Below, piece after piece: positions 1-8,161 of a stretch of DNA of 64,000 nt (position 1 is the stretch's first letter; every line of letters starts with the position of its first letter). Under the pieces are notes generated by a model, which was not told the DNA's origin, did no database searches, and saw only the letters and a program-made list of their open reading frames with translations. The DNA is from Timaviella obliquedivisa GSE-PSE-MK23-08B (GTDB lineage Bacteria; Cyanobacteriota; Cyanobacteriia; Elainellales; Elainellaceae). A program made the position numbers and the translations under genes. The stretch is taken from contig JAHHII010000011.1 of assembly GCA_019358855.1 (NCBI GenBank), forward strand, positions 1-64,000. Reading direction: 5' to 3'.

Positions 1-87
1 AACAAAGATTATGAACACCTTCCGCAGACCTCAGAGACTCTGATCTATCTGGCGATGATCCGGATTATGGTGAGGCGATTGGCGTAA
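1..87 (+). CDS. transposase, C-terminal end (partial)
   Basis: Only the last 28 codons are present, in frame from base 1 to the TAA at 85-87. The peptide reads NKDYEHLPQTSETLIY then LAMIRIMVRRLA. This is the usual tail of cyanobacterial IS5-group DDE transposases, where a YERLP..SEA..Y.AMIR.M.RRLA ending is typical (family knowledge). The catalytic residues lie upstream and cannot be judged. The stop falls 17 bases before the IS end, as expected for a compact insertion sequence. Confidence 0.75.
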   Translation, partial: NKDYEHLPQTSETLIYLAMIRIMVRRLA

Positions 88-120
88 AATCTGACTTGCC
101 ATAACTTTTCAAACATCCTC
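1..120 (+). mobile_element. right end of an IS5-type insertion sequence (cut by window edge)
   Basis: The element runs from the window edge to an end sequence at 104-120 (acttttcaaacatcctc), just past the transposase stop at 85-87. Read inward, this end is gaggatgtttgaaaagt. It matches 15 of 17 bases of the terminal repeats of the MITE at 34386-34536. The base after the end is the start of TAA, i.e. TTA on the minus strand, the same target triplet seen beside the MITE. The left end lies outside the window, so length and completeness are unknown. Family assignment rests on the transposase tail and the TNA-like target. Confidence 0.75.
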
Positions 121-168
121 TAAGGCTCGATTATAAGTAGGAATGACAATTGAAAGTAGCTTATTCAT
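121..168 (-). pseudogene. family 2 glycosyltransferase, N-terminal stub cut by the IS
   Basis: On the minus strand an ATG at 168 opens MNKLLSIVIPTYNRAL, sixteen codons that match the start of GT-A fold family 2 glycosyltransferases: a hydrophobic beta strand followed by PTYNR, the nucleotide-sugar binding start. At base 120 the frame runs into the insertion sequence and stops after EDV. The rest of the gene, if it survives, lies beyond the left edge of the window behind the IS. The join is exactly at the IS terminal repeat, so the insertion is the direct cause of the break. Substrate cannot be inferred. Confidence 0.7.
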
Positions 169-445
169 AGGTAAGTGAGTTTTTCTTCAAGGCACTTGAA
201 CTTTGACAAAAGTCTGAACAATAGCCAACTAGCAACATTCGTGAGCTATCTCTCAACAGATTACGGACTTGAACTATTCAGATCCCTGGAATTCCTGCTA
301 TCTTCACGGATTTTTATGAAAAAAGGCAATTTTATGAAGCCTTTTCTAGAGAATTAAATTGTTCCGGACAGAGTTGAAGCAAGACTAGACAGAATTGATT
401 AAGATGTAATTCCTATCAACTTCCGCGTGTCCAGGATACAGAGTT
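169..445. other. intergenic spacer between divergent genes
   Basis: This 277-base spacer separates the interrupted minus-strand glycosyltransferase from the FAD oxidoreductase. An open frame at 175-357 exists but has no recognisable family, no good ribosome site and lies where the glycosyltransferase promoter should be, so I do not call it. A small hairpin (aaaaggc at 321-327 with gcctttt at 339-345) may be a weak terminator or chance. Confidence 0.4.
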
Positions 446-2062
446 ATGTTACGCATCGCTGAAATAAAACTACCCCTCGACCATGCTGAAGATGCCCTTA
501 AAACCGCAATTCTCCAAAAGTTAAATATCCCACCCGAAGAACTGCTTCACTACTCCATTTTTAAGCGTAGTTATGATGCGCGAAGGCGAGAGCAAATTAT
601 TTTGGTCTATATTCTGGATGTAGAAACAACCCGCGATACCCATCATCTGCAACGATTGAGAAAAGATCCCTATGTGATTGCTACACCTGACACGAGCTAT
701 CGCACCGTTGCCCAAGCTCCTAGTGGTTTAACGACCCGCCCGATCGTTATTGGGACAGGGCCTTGCGGACTTTTTGCCGGACTAATGTTAGCCAGAATGG
801 GATTTCGACCGATCATTCTTGAACGCGGTAAATCTGTGCGCGATCGCACCGCAGATACGTTTGGCTTTTGGAAGAAAAAAGCGAGCTTCAACCCCGAATC
901 TAACGCTCAGTTTGGTGAAGGCGGCGCGGGCACCTTCTCTGATGGTAAGCTCTATAGCCAAGTTCGTGATTCTCACCATTACGGGCGCAAAGTTCTAACC
1001 GAACTGGTTAATGCAGGAGCTAACCCCGAAATTTTATATATTAATAAGCCGCACATTGGCACCTTCAAACTCGTCGGCGTTGTCGAAAAAATGCGTGCCA
1101 CCATCCAATCATTGGGCGGTGAAATTCGCTTTCAGAGCCGCGTGGTAGATGTGGCGATTGAACAAAGACAAGTGCGAGGAGTCACTCTTGCCAGTGGCGA
1201 GTTTATCAGCAGTGATCATGTAATTCTTGCTATAGGTCATAGTGCCAGAGATACGTTCCAAATGCTTCTAGAACGAGGCGTTTATATTGAACCAAAACCA
1301 TTCTCTGTTGGCTTCCGAGTCGAGCATCCTCAGACGTTAATCGATCGCTGCCGTTTTGGTGAACAAGCTGGTCATCCGGTCTTGGGTTCGGCTGATTATA
1401 AACTAGTGCACCACTGTAAGAATGGGCGATCGGTCTATAGTTTTTGTATGTGTCCGGGTGGCTTGGTGGTTGCCGCTGCATCCGAGCCAGGACGACTAGT
1501 GACCAATGGCATGAGCCAGTATTCTCGCAACGAACGCAACGCCAACAGCGCCATTGTTGTCGGCATTACCCCCGAAGATTATCCGGGTAGCCCTTTAGCT
1601 GGAATCGATTTTCAACGGCGCTTAGAAGAACAGGCTTTTGTATTAGGCGGCAGCAATTATGAAGCACCGGGGCAACTGGTGGGTGACTTTATTGTCAATC
1701 GCCCTTCTACAGCATTGGGCAGCGTCAGACCTTCGTATCAACCGGGGGTGAAATTGGGCGATTTGAGCCAGAGCCTACCCGATTATGCGATCGCTGCTAT
1801 CCGCGAAGCCTTACCTGCATTCGACAAGCAAATCAAAGGCTTTGCCATGGAAGATGCCGTTCTAACTGGTGTGGAAACTCGCACGTCATCGCCCCTTCGC
1901 ATCAAACGAAAAGAGGATAGACAAAGTGTTAATACCACAGGGCTTTATCCGGCGGGAGAAGGCGCAGGATATGCAGGGGGAATTCTTTCGGCAGGAATTG
2001 ACGGTATTAAAGTAGCTGAGGCTGTTGCTTTGAGTTTGCTGCAAAGCGCAAGCATTTTGTAG
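446..2062 (+). CDS. FAD/NAD(P)-dependent dehydrogenase-like oxidoreductase
   Basis: A 538-residue flavoprotein of the uncharacterised FAD-dependent dehydrogenase group. Residues 1-90 form a basic N-terminal domain that usually precedes the dinucleotide fold in this group. The Rossmann glycine motif GTGPCG lies at 103-108 and ends in an acidic ILERG strand that would hold the FAD ribose. A second glycine-rich stretch near the C-terminus (AGEGAGYAGGI) is the usual FAD-closing segment. Start ATG 446 has AGGA about 10 bases upstream. The substrate is unknown. It stands alone, with the brnT relic following within 10 bases of the stop. Confidence 0.85.
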   Translation: MLRIAEIKLPLDHAEDALKTAILQKLNIPPEELLHYSIFKRSYDARRREQIILVYILDVETTRDTHHLQRLRKDPYVIATPDTSYRTVAQAPSGLTTRPIVIGTGPCGLFAGLMLARMGFRPIILERGKSVRDRTADTFGFWKKKASFNPESNAQFGEGGAGTFSDGKLYSQVRDSHHYGRKVLTELVNAGANPEILYINKPHIGTFKLVGVVEKMRATIQSLGGEIRFQSRVVDVAIEQRQVRGVTLASGEFISSDHVILAIGHSARDTFQMLLERGVYIEPKPFSVGFRVEHPQTLIDRCRFGEQAGHPVLGSADYKLVHHCKNGRSVYSFCMCPGGLVVAAASEPGRLVTNGMSQYSRNERNANSAIVVGITPEDYPGSPLAGIDFQRRLEEQAFVLGGSNYEAPGQLVGDFIVNRPSTALGSVRPSYQPGVKLGDLSQSLPDYAIAAIREALPAFDKQIKGFAMEDAVLTGVETRTSSPLRIKRKEDRQSVNTTGLYPAGEGAGYAGGILSAGIDGIKVAEAVALSLLQSASIL

Positions 2063-2071
2063 AGGCGAAAG

Positions 2072-2347
2072 ATGTGATTTGACTAGGATAATTACAAAAG
2101 TCAGCTTCTTAAGAAAAATAGAGGGCATTATCTTGAAGAAGTTGCTGCTATTTTGGCTGGCGAATATGTAGAGCAGGTAAAACGAGACGACCTAGAACAA
2201 GTTATTGCGATCGGGTATTTGGGAAGTAGTCTTTTATCGGTCATTTACGAAGTTCGCTATGATGATGAAGGGGAATACATCTGGTTAATTACCTACTGGA
2301 AAAGTACTAAAAGGGAAAGGGAAATTTATGAGCAATATTTCTACTGA
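2072..2347 (+). pseudogene. brnT: BrnT-family toxin with destroyed N-terminus
   Basis: From ATG 2072 the frame reads M-stop-FD-stop-DNYKS, then runs open to 2347 through LEEVAAILAGEY, IAIGYLG and WLITYWKSTKREREIY, which fit the BrnT ribonuclease toxin family (normally about 90 residues starting near FDWD.NK). Two nonsense codons, TGA 2075-2077 and TAG 2084-2086, sit where the family has a short residue and the conserved Trp, each explained by a single transition. The only in-frame later start is TTG 2153, which would drop the first third of the fold. The antitoxin gene overlaps its 3' end by 20 bases. I judge the toxin dead, though a truncated product from TTG is possible. Confidence 0.65.
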
Positions 2348-2609
2348 AGAACTTGAACAGAAAATTGAAGCAGGGGAAGAAGTCATCGATCGCTATTTCG
2401 ATTCCACCACTACAAGAATCGGAACACCTCGTTCAATGACTTCACGTAGATTGCAAAACTTTGTAGCAACAAACCTGGAAATGCCTCGTCCAATGCTCAA
2501 CGAACTTGATCAACTGGCTGAAGAACTCAACATCAGCCGTCAAGCCGTGATCAAAATGATGCTAAGACGTGCCTTGGATGAACATTCTCTTGCTAAGCGA
2601 GCCGTTTAA
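2328..2609 (+). CDS. CopG/BrnA-type antitoxin
   Basis: A 93-residue protein beginning MSNISTEELEQKIEAGEE and ending in a ribbon-helix-helix-like region (MPRPMLNELDQLAEELNISRQAVIKMML). Such proteins bind DNA as dimers and neutralise the BrnT RNase encoded just upstream. The gene overlaps the toxin relic by 20 bases, and a purine-rich gggaaagggaaa precedes ATG 2328. The antitoxin appears intact although the toxin is not, which is the expected order of decay. An alternative is a plain CopG regulator that no longer has a partner. Confidence 0.8.
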   Translation: MSNISTEELEQKIEAGEEVIDRYFDSTTTRIGTPRSMTSRRLQNFVATNLEMPRPMLNELDQLAEELNISRQAVIKMMLRRALDEHSLAKRAV

Positions 2610-2616
2610 GAAATAA

Positions 2617-4455
2617 TCATTGTCTTATTTTTTGTTCAGAGAGCAGTTGAAAAGCCGTTCCAAAATCATCACTTGTAATTTGAATTGTGCTGGGATCAAT
2701 TTGTTCTTGGGCACGGTGACGACGAATGGATTCTAGCGCAGCTTGGTTACTCAAAAGTGCCAGGTCTGCTCCATTCCATCCTTCAGTTTTCTCTGCCCAT
2801 TCTGCTAAATTAACCTCAGCGATCGGGCGGCTCTGATTATGAACTTGCAAGATGGAGAGACGACTGCTAGCATCTGGCAAATCGACCTTGATCTGAAGGT
2901 CTAACCGCCCGGCTCGGAGTAATGCAGGATCGAGAGCATCGGGGCGATTGGTAGCTCCTACCAAAAGAACGTTGGTGCAGCCTTGCAGCCCATCCAGTTC
3001 GGTGAGCAGTTGCCCCACCACACGATCGCTCACTCCCGAATCTCCTTGAGCGCTGCCGCGTGCCGGAGCCAAGGTGTCAATTTCATCGATAAATATAACG
3101 CAAGGAGCGGCTTGTCTTGCTTTAGTAAATAATTCTCGCACTGCCTGTTCTGCTGCACCGACCCAACGGCTCATTAATTCGAGACCATTGACTGCAATAA
3201 AGTTTGCCCGTGCCTGGGATGCAACAGCTTTTGCTAGCAGCGTTTTGCCTGTGCCGGGAGGCCCCCAAAGCAGAATGCCGCGTGGCGCTTTTGCTCCCGT
3301 TTGTTGATAGAGTTCGGGGTAGAGCAATGCGCCTTCAACGGATTCTTGCAGGGTTTGTTTAATGGTTTCTAACCCCCCAATTTCATCCCAAGTGACTTTA
3401 GGCGATTCTATTTCAACCGATCGCAATACCGAAGGCTTTATTTCTTTAACGGCTTGCAATAAATCTGTCTGGGTCAGCGTCATATTTTCAGGAATGGGCA
3501 ATCGCAAATCGGGCACTTGGCGACGAAGGGCTGAGTAAGCCGCCTTTTGGCAGATGGCTTTAAGGTCAGCGCCTACAAGTCCGACTGCCAGATCGGCGAT
3601 CGCGCCTAGTTCTACCGATTCATCTAAGGGCATGGCGTGGGAAAGAATCTGGAGAATTTCTAATCTTCCATTGCGATCGGGGACGCGGAACTGCACTTCG
3701 CGATCGAATCGACCAGGGCGACGAAGCGCCGGATCAAGGTGGTCGGGGCGATTGGTGGCGGCGAGGACAATGACACCGTTGGTTTTGGCGAATCCATCCA
3801 TCAGCCCGAGAAGCTGTGCGACTAATCGCTTCTCAACTTCGCCTTCTACTTTGGAGCGATCGGGCGCGAGGCTATCAATTTCGTCAATGAAGATAATACA
3901 GGGAGCCGCTTTAGCCGCTTTTTCAAAAATACTGCGGAGACGAGTTTCGGCTTCACCGTAATATTTGCCCATCACTTCGGGCCCCACAATAGCAATGTAA
4001 TTAACGCCTAATTCTTCAGCAAGCGATCGGGCGGTCAACGTTTTGCCTGTTCCCGGTGGCCCTACTAACAAAACTCCACGAGGCGCCTCTAGTCCTAGCT
4101 GGGTTAGTAACTCTGGACGCTTGAGTGGAATTTCGATCGCTTCCCGAAGTTCCTTAAGCACTTCAGATAAGCCGCCCACATCCTTAAGAGAAATTAATGG
4201 AGCGCTATCATTAGGGGCTGAGTTGGCAGGGGGTGGTGTGATGATTACGTCATCGTTGGCTGGGGTCGAAGCAGCAGGATTGGGACGAATGCGGCTGGTG
4301 CCCAGACCTGAGGGCATTCCACTAGCGCGAGGGATACTGCTCAAGCGGCGAGAATTGATTTGCACATCGGCTTTCAGTTCTCCCTTTTCCATTTTTTCTT
4401 CTAAGGCTTTTGCAATTTCTAGAAGCTGCTCAAATCCTTTAAATAAGTCGCTCAT
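2617..4455 (-). CDS. CDC48/VAT-like tandem AAA+ ATPase
   Basis: A 612-residue protein from ATG 4455, chosen because GAGG lies about 12 bases upstream; an upstream extension to 4560 would run into the divergent gene and lacks a site. It carries two complete AAA+ modules: Walker A GPPGTGKT at about 132 and 398, Walker B FIDEID at about 189 and 455, and ATNRPD sensor stretches in both. In place of the usual CDC48 N domain it has a short helical, charged segment (residues 1-30) and a Pro/Ser/Asn-rich linker. The family pulls proteins out of complexes or membranes using ATP. It is transcribed away from the ArsA-like gene from an 81-base shared gap, suggesting a functional pair. Confidence 0.9.
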   Translation of the reverse strand: MSDLFKGFEQLLEIAKALEEKMEKGELKADVQINSRRLSSIPRASGMPSGLGTSRIRPNPAASTPANDDVIITPPPANSAPNDSAPLISLKDVGGLSEVLKELREAIEIPLKRPELLTQLGLEAPRGVLLVGPPGTGKTLTARSLAEELGVNYIAIVGPEVMGKYYGEAETRLRSIFEKAAKAAPCIIFIDEIDSLAPDRSKVEGEVEKRLVAQLLGLMDGFAKTNGVIVLAATNRPDHLDPALRRPGRFDREVQFRVPDRNGRLEILQILSHAMPLDESVELGAIADLAVGLVGADLKAICQKAAYSALRRQVPDLRLPIPENMTLTQTDLLQAVKEIKPSVLRSVEIESPKVTWDEIGGLETIKQTLQESVEGALLYPELYQQTGAKAPRGILLWGPPGTGKTLLAKAVASQARANFIAVNGLELMSRWVGAAEQAVRELFTKARQAAPCVIFIDEIDTLAPARGSAQGDSGVSDRVVGQLLTELDGLQGCTNVLLVGATNRPDALDPALLRAGRLDLQIKVDLPDASSRLSILQVHNQSRPIAEVNLAEWAEKTEGWNGADLALLSNQAALESIRRHRAQEQIDPSTIQITSDDFGTAFQLLSEQKIRQ

Positions 4456-4536
4456 GTGTTCTGCCTCGCCCAACACCTTATAGTCATCCCGATTTGGTGG
4501 GCATCCTAACGAGCAAGGGCTTTCTTGAGGTTTAAT

Positions 4537-6384
4537 ATGAGCCAACTTGATAATTTGCAACTAACTAACTTACAGCTAACTATGTTTAGCGGTAAGGGTG
4601 GTGTAGGGAAAACAACTTGTTCTTGTGGATTTGCACGGCACTGGGCGCGGAAATTTCCTGAGAAACAAATTTTGCTAATGTCTACCGATCCGGCGCATTC
4701 TTTGGGCGATGTGTTGCAGATGACGGTAGAAGATACGCCGCGTTTGATGGTAGATTTGCCGAATTTGCAGGTTAGGGCGCTAGACTCTCAACGACTGTTG
4801 CAAGAATTCAAAATTCGCTATGGTAAAGTGCTAGAGCTTTTGGTAGAGCGGGGTAGCTTTGTCCAAGGCGAAGACCTTAGCCCCATCTGGGATTTGAGCT
4901 GGCCTGGGCTGGATGAATTGATGGGGATTTTAGAAATTCAGCGCATCTTGCGAGAACAGGAGGTCGATCGCGTTGTCGTCGATATGGCTCCCAGTGGGCA
5001 CACGCTAAATTTATTGGGATTAATGGACTTTTTGGATGGTTTCTTGAACGCATTAGATCTGTTTCAAGAGAAGCATCGGGTCATGAGCCAAACCTTCGGA
5101 GGCGTGTATCAACCTGATGAAGCAGATGTCTTTTTGCAGGAGATGAAGGCAGATTTGGCGGCAGGACGAGCATTGTTGCAAAATGCAGAACGAGCCGCTT
5201 GCTGGGTGGTGGCGATCGCGGAACCCATGAGCTATTTGGAAAGCTGCCGCTTTATTGAGTCTCTCAAGGAACTCAAAATTTTCGTAGGTGGCATCATCGT
5301 CAATCGTCTCACTGAACCGACAGAAATTTTAGAAAAATTCTTGGCACTTCCCATTCCCCAAGCTTTAGGCTTACCGCAACAACGTCAAGAACCCGTTGGC
5401 TCTCCGGCTCTAGATGCACTCTTTACCCAACTCAAACCCCTTGCGTCTCTACCCATTGCTACCACTATCCAGCCTGTTACCTTCACTAGATTTTCTCCAA
5501 ACTTTCAAGATTTTATTACTGCTAAACGGCGATTGATCTTGGTAGGTGGTAAAGGCGGGGTCGGTAAGACTACTGTCGCAGGAGCGATCGCTTGGGGCAT
5601 GGCAGAGCGTCACCCTGAGTGTAAAATTCGTGTTATTTCCATTGATCCGGCGCATTCATTAGGCGATGTTTTATCCACTCAGTTAGAGCATGAGCCGACT
5701 CAAATTACTACTAATCTCAGTGCTCAAGAAATCAACGCTAAGCAGGTTCTAGAGCAGTTCCGCGAAGATTATCTGTGGGAACTGGCAGAGATGATGAGCG
5801 GGCAATCGGATGATGACTCAATGCAAATTGCCTATACGCCTCAGGCATGGCGACAAATTGTGGCGCAGGCGTTACCGGGAATTGATGAAATGTTGTCGTT
5901 GATTACGGTGATGGACTTGCTGGAAAAAGGAGAGCAAGATCTGATTATTTTAGATACGGCACCGACTGGACATTTACTGCGGTTTCTGGAAATGCCAACT
6001 GCGTTGGGAGGCTGGCTGGCTTGGATTTTTAAGCTGTGGATTAAATATCAAGATGTGGTGGGGCGGACAGAATTAATGGGAAGATTGCGATCGCTCCGAC
6101 AACAGGTGATGCAGGCACAAAAGAAGTTGAAAGATGCTCAGCACACCGAATTTATTGGCGTTCTCCAAGCCCAGTCGGCAATTATTGCTGAAGCCGAACG
6201 GTTAGGTAAAACGTTGGCAGAGATGGGCATGAGTCAGCGGTATTGGGTGCATAATCGCTTTGAGCCAGGACAAGAAGATTTAAGCCTAATCTTTAAGGTG
6301 CAAACCATAGTACGGCTAACAGCGTTGCCTCAGACGCTGCTCCCCTTAGACCAGGTAAAGGCTGCTGCACAGCTTGTATTCTAA
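4537..6384 (+). CDS. double-domain ArsA/Get3-like ATPase
   Basis: A 615-residue protein with two ArsA/Get3 NTPase halves. Each has the deviant P-loop GKGGVGKT (about residues 19-26 and 338-345) and a DPAHSLGD switch I. ATG 4537 is preceded by GAGG at 4527-4530, so I prefer it over TTG 4525. ArsA drives arsenite export with ArsB, while Get3 relatives carry tail-anchored membrane proteins; no arsB, arsR or arsC is nearby, so an arsenic role is unsupported. The tandem architecture resembles ArsA, but the head-to-head CDC48-like gene points to membrane-protein or assembly quality control. That role is inference. Confidence 0.85.
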   Translation: MSQLDNLQLTNLQLTMFSGKGGVGKTTCSCGFARHWARKFPEKQILLMSTDPAHSLGDVLQMTVEDTPRLMVDLPNLQVRALDSQRLLQEFKIRYGKVLELLVERGSFVQGEDLSPIWDLSWPGLDELMGILEIQRILREQEVDRVVVDMAPSGHTLNLLGLMDFLDGFLNALDLFQEKHRVMSQTFGGVYQPDEADVFLQEMKADLAAGRALLQNAERAACWVVAIAEPMSYLESCRFIESLKELKIFVGGIIVNRLTEPTEILEKFLALPIPQALGLPQQRQEPVGSPALDALFTQLKPLASLPIATTIQPVTFTRFSPNFQDFITAKRRLILVGGKGGVGKTTVAGAIAWGMAERHPECKIRVISIDPAHSLGDVLSTQLEHEPTQITTNLSAQEINAKQVLEQFREDYLWELAEMMSGQSDDDSMQIAYTPQAWRQIVAQALPGIDEMLSLITVMDLLEKGEQDLIILDTAPTGHLLRFLEMPTALGGWLAWIFKLWIKYQDVVGRTELMGRLRSLRQQVMQAQKKLKDAQHTEFIGVLQAQSAIIAEAERLGKTLAEMGMSQRYWVHNRFEPGQEDLSLIFKVQTIVRLTALPQTLLPLDQVKAAAQLVF

Positions 6385-6446
6385 AAGATTGTCACCCATT
6401 CATTTAATGAGGATAATAATCACGTTCTCTTAGATGAAATCAACTT

Positions 6447-7085
6447 ATGAGCCTAACTCTATATTTCTTACGGCACGGAGAAACAACCTACAGCCGGACA
6501 GGTGGATACTGTGGCGCTCTTGATCCTGACTTGACGGATGCAGGACTTCAGATGGCAGAGGCGTTTGCAAATGCTTACCGTACGCTACCCTGGACAGATG
6601 TATACGCCAGTCCTATGAAACGGACGATCGCTACAGGTAAACCGCTTTGTGATGCATTAGCGATAGATATGCAATTGCGGGATGGATTAAAAGAGATCGC
6701 GTATGGTGAATGGGAAGGAAAAACAAATGAAGACGTGAAACAACACGATAGCGATACCTACATGCGCTGGATGACGGAACCCGCTTGGAACGCACCACCC
6801 GGAGGTGAAACAGCCGTTGAAATTGCAAGTCGCGCTTCGTTGGTTATTGCTGAAATTGAAAACAAATACACTGAAGGCAATGTGCTGATCGTGTCGCATA
6901 AGGCAACGATTCGGATTATGTTGTGTAGTCTGCTAGGAATTGATTTGGGGCGTTACCGCGATCGCTTGGATATGCCTGCGGCTTCGTTAAGCACTGTAAA
7001 ATTTAGCAAGTATGGTCCGATGTTGCAGTCATTGGGCGATCGGGCTTATATGGGTGAGCGTTTGCGGAAGCTGCCTGGAACTTAG
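6447..7085 (+). CDS. histidine phosphatase (phosphoglycerate mutase family)
   Basis: A 212-residue cytoplasmic enzyme of the histidine phosphatase superfamily. The phosphorylated histidine is in FLRHGETTYS at the N-terminus, with the second catalytic histidine in VSHKATIR near residue 150 and an acid residue in EIAYGEWEGK. Bacterial members of this size are often called phosphoglycerate mutase but act on varied sugar phosphates. It follows the ArsA-like gene by 62 bases on the same strand and could share its transcript. Substrate not inferable. Confidence 0.85.
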   Translation: MSLTLYFLRHGETTYSRTGGYCGALDPDLTDAGLQMAEAFANAYRTLPWTDVYASPMKRTIATGKPLCDALAIDMQLRDGLKEIAYGEWEGKTNEDVKQHDSDTYMRWMTEPAWNAPPGGETAVEIASRASLVIAEIENKYTEGNVLIVSHKATIRIMLCSLLGIDLGRYRDRLDMPAASLSTVKFSKYGPMLQSLGDRAYMGERLRKLPGT

Positions 7086-7088
7086 GGG

Positions 7089-7248
7089 CTGCGAAAATTT
7101 AGAATTGATCTGCAAAAATTTAGAATTGTAAAATGGAGCGAGACTGTATCTGAGATATCAGTTACCCTGAAGTGTTCAGCTACCCTAAAGTGTTCTGACA
7201 GCGCTTTTCTACATCACCTTGCCCAATGAAGCACCTTGCCTAATGAAG
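7089..7248 (+). repeat. three short imperfect tandem duplications before and over a gene start
   Basis: Three independent direct duplications lie end to end: 7089-7107 with 7110-7128 (period 21, 18 of 19 bases equal), 7163-7177 with 7181-7195 (period 18, 14 of 15), and 7215-7231 with 7232-7248 (period 17, 16 of 17). The last pair duplicates the region of the start codon of the next gene. Each pair is unrelated in sequence to the others, so this is repeated local slippage rather than one repeat family. Confidence 0.85.
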
Positions 7249-7662
7249 ATCCAACTTGAGCATCGGCAGTCTTCTTGCCCCCAAAAATTGCGCTGCATTG
7301 CGTGTCGGCAAATTTTTGCAGTGGGGCGAGTTCGTTCTTTGTTAGTTAATGATGAAGACCGAATTCAAGGAGATCTGTGCTCTAAATGTGTTCGGTTGAC
7401 CGCTGATGAAATTCGGTTAATTTTGACAGAGCAGGTCTGGTTGATGTTAGAGCAGCCTCAGCTATTTCAACATCAAGTTGAATCGCCTGAAACCTTGGCG
7501 CTAGAGTTATTTGAAGTTGCTTTGGAAGACCTTGAAATACCTAGCTCTTATCAGCGGTTGATGAAAACTCTTGAGAGCTATTTGTTTTTTAATCGTGATA
7601 ACGATAGGAGTATTGGGGCGATCGCAGACTCGACTCAATCTCCCTGGCATCACAATTACTGA
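7243..7662 (+). CDS. zinc-ribbon-like conserved hypothetical protein
   Basis: A 139-residue protein. Two CxxC pairs (C18/C21 and C46/C49, numbered from ATG 7243) around a QIFAVGRVRSL strand look like a zinc-ribbon or treble-clef finger. The rest is acidic and helical with no known domain. ATG 7243 is the second of two near-identical start regions created by a 17-bp duplication; TTG 7219 upstream would add eight residues. No function can be assigned; binding of nucleic acid or protein through the zinc site is a guess. The next gene is nearly 500 bases away. Confidence 0.6.
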   Translation: MKIQLEHRQSSCPQKLRCIACRQIFAVGRVRSLLVNDEDRIQGDLCSKCVRLTADEIRLILTEQVWLMLEQPQLFQHQVESPETLALELFEVALEDLEIPSSYQRLMKTLESYLFFNRDNDRSIGAIADSTQSPWHHNY

Positions 7663-7688
7663 TGAGTTAGCCTACTGATGAGTTAGCC
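7657..7688 (+). repeat. perfect 16-bp tandem duplication over the stop region
   Basis: tactgatgagttagcc occurs twice back to back at 7657-7672 and 7673-7688. The first copy contains the TGA stop of the zinc-ribbon gene (7660-7662). It is perfect, so probably young. Confidence 0.9.
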
Positions 7689-8161
7689 TTCAATCCGTGA
7701 ACGAAAAAATTAACAGTTTGAATTTGGGAATTGAGTCATGGATGCGCTACCCATGCGCTTCATCCTTGCATTGCTGACTAAATCTTGGAATCAACCCTCT
7801 TAGCAATTTTTGAAGTTGTGGTAATCTTTCCCGTTGGGCAAAGCCATTCAGCAAATTAGCTATCTAAGGTAGCAAAAGATACCTAGAAAAATATCTGTAT
7901 AAATGTAAAATTTTTAGAAATCCTTAATCAACCAAGGGTGTATGAATTTTGTTCCCAGTGTTTACCTATAAGCAGGTTAATTTTAGTAACTGAGAAAACC
8001 TCGGTAATCATAAATTCAGAGTAGAGGATTTGTTTAAAACTCCTGTAAAGCAACTAGGACTTCAGACTGCTCTGAGTCGGTTTCGGGTGTAGGACTAACT
8101 AGGGTGTGTCATCTCATATTCCTAAATCTATGTTCCTAAGTTCTGAGCGGAGTAAAAAACC
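7689..8161. other. long intergenic region before the RTX gene
   Basis: About 470 AT-rich bases with no frame that looks coding on either strand and no tRNA. It probably carries the promoter and a leader for the RTX gene. I could not pick a convincing promoter pair. A purine-rich GGAG about 9 bases before TTG 8162 serves as the ribosome site. Confidence 0.4.

Noticed and set aside
175-357. 60-codon frame after the IS
   Set aside because: No family, no ribosome site, and it overlaps the promoter region of the interrupted glycosyltransferase.
4537-6384. Arsenic-resistance operon
   Set aside because: No arsB, arsC, arsR or acr3 nearby; the double P-loop alone does not show arsenite transport.
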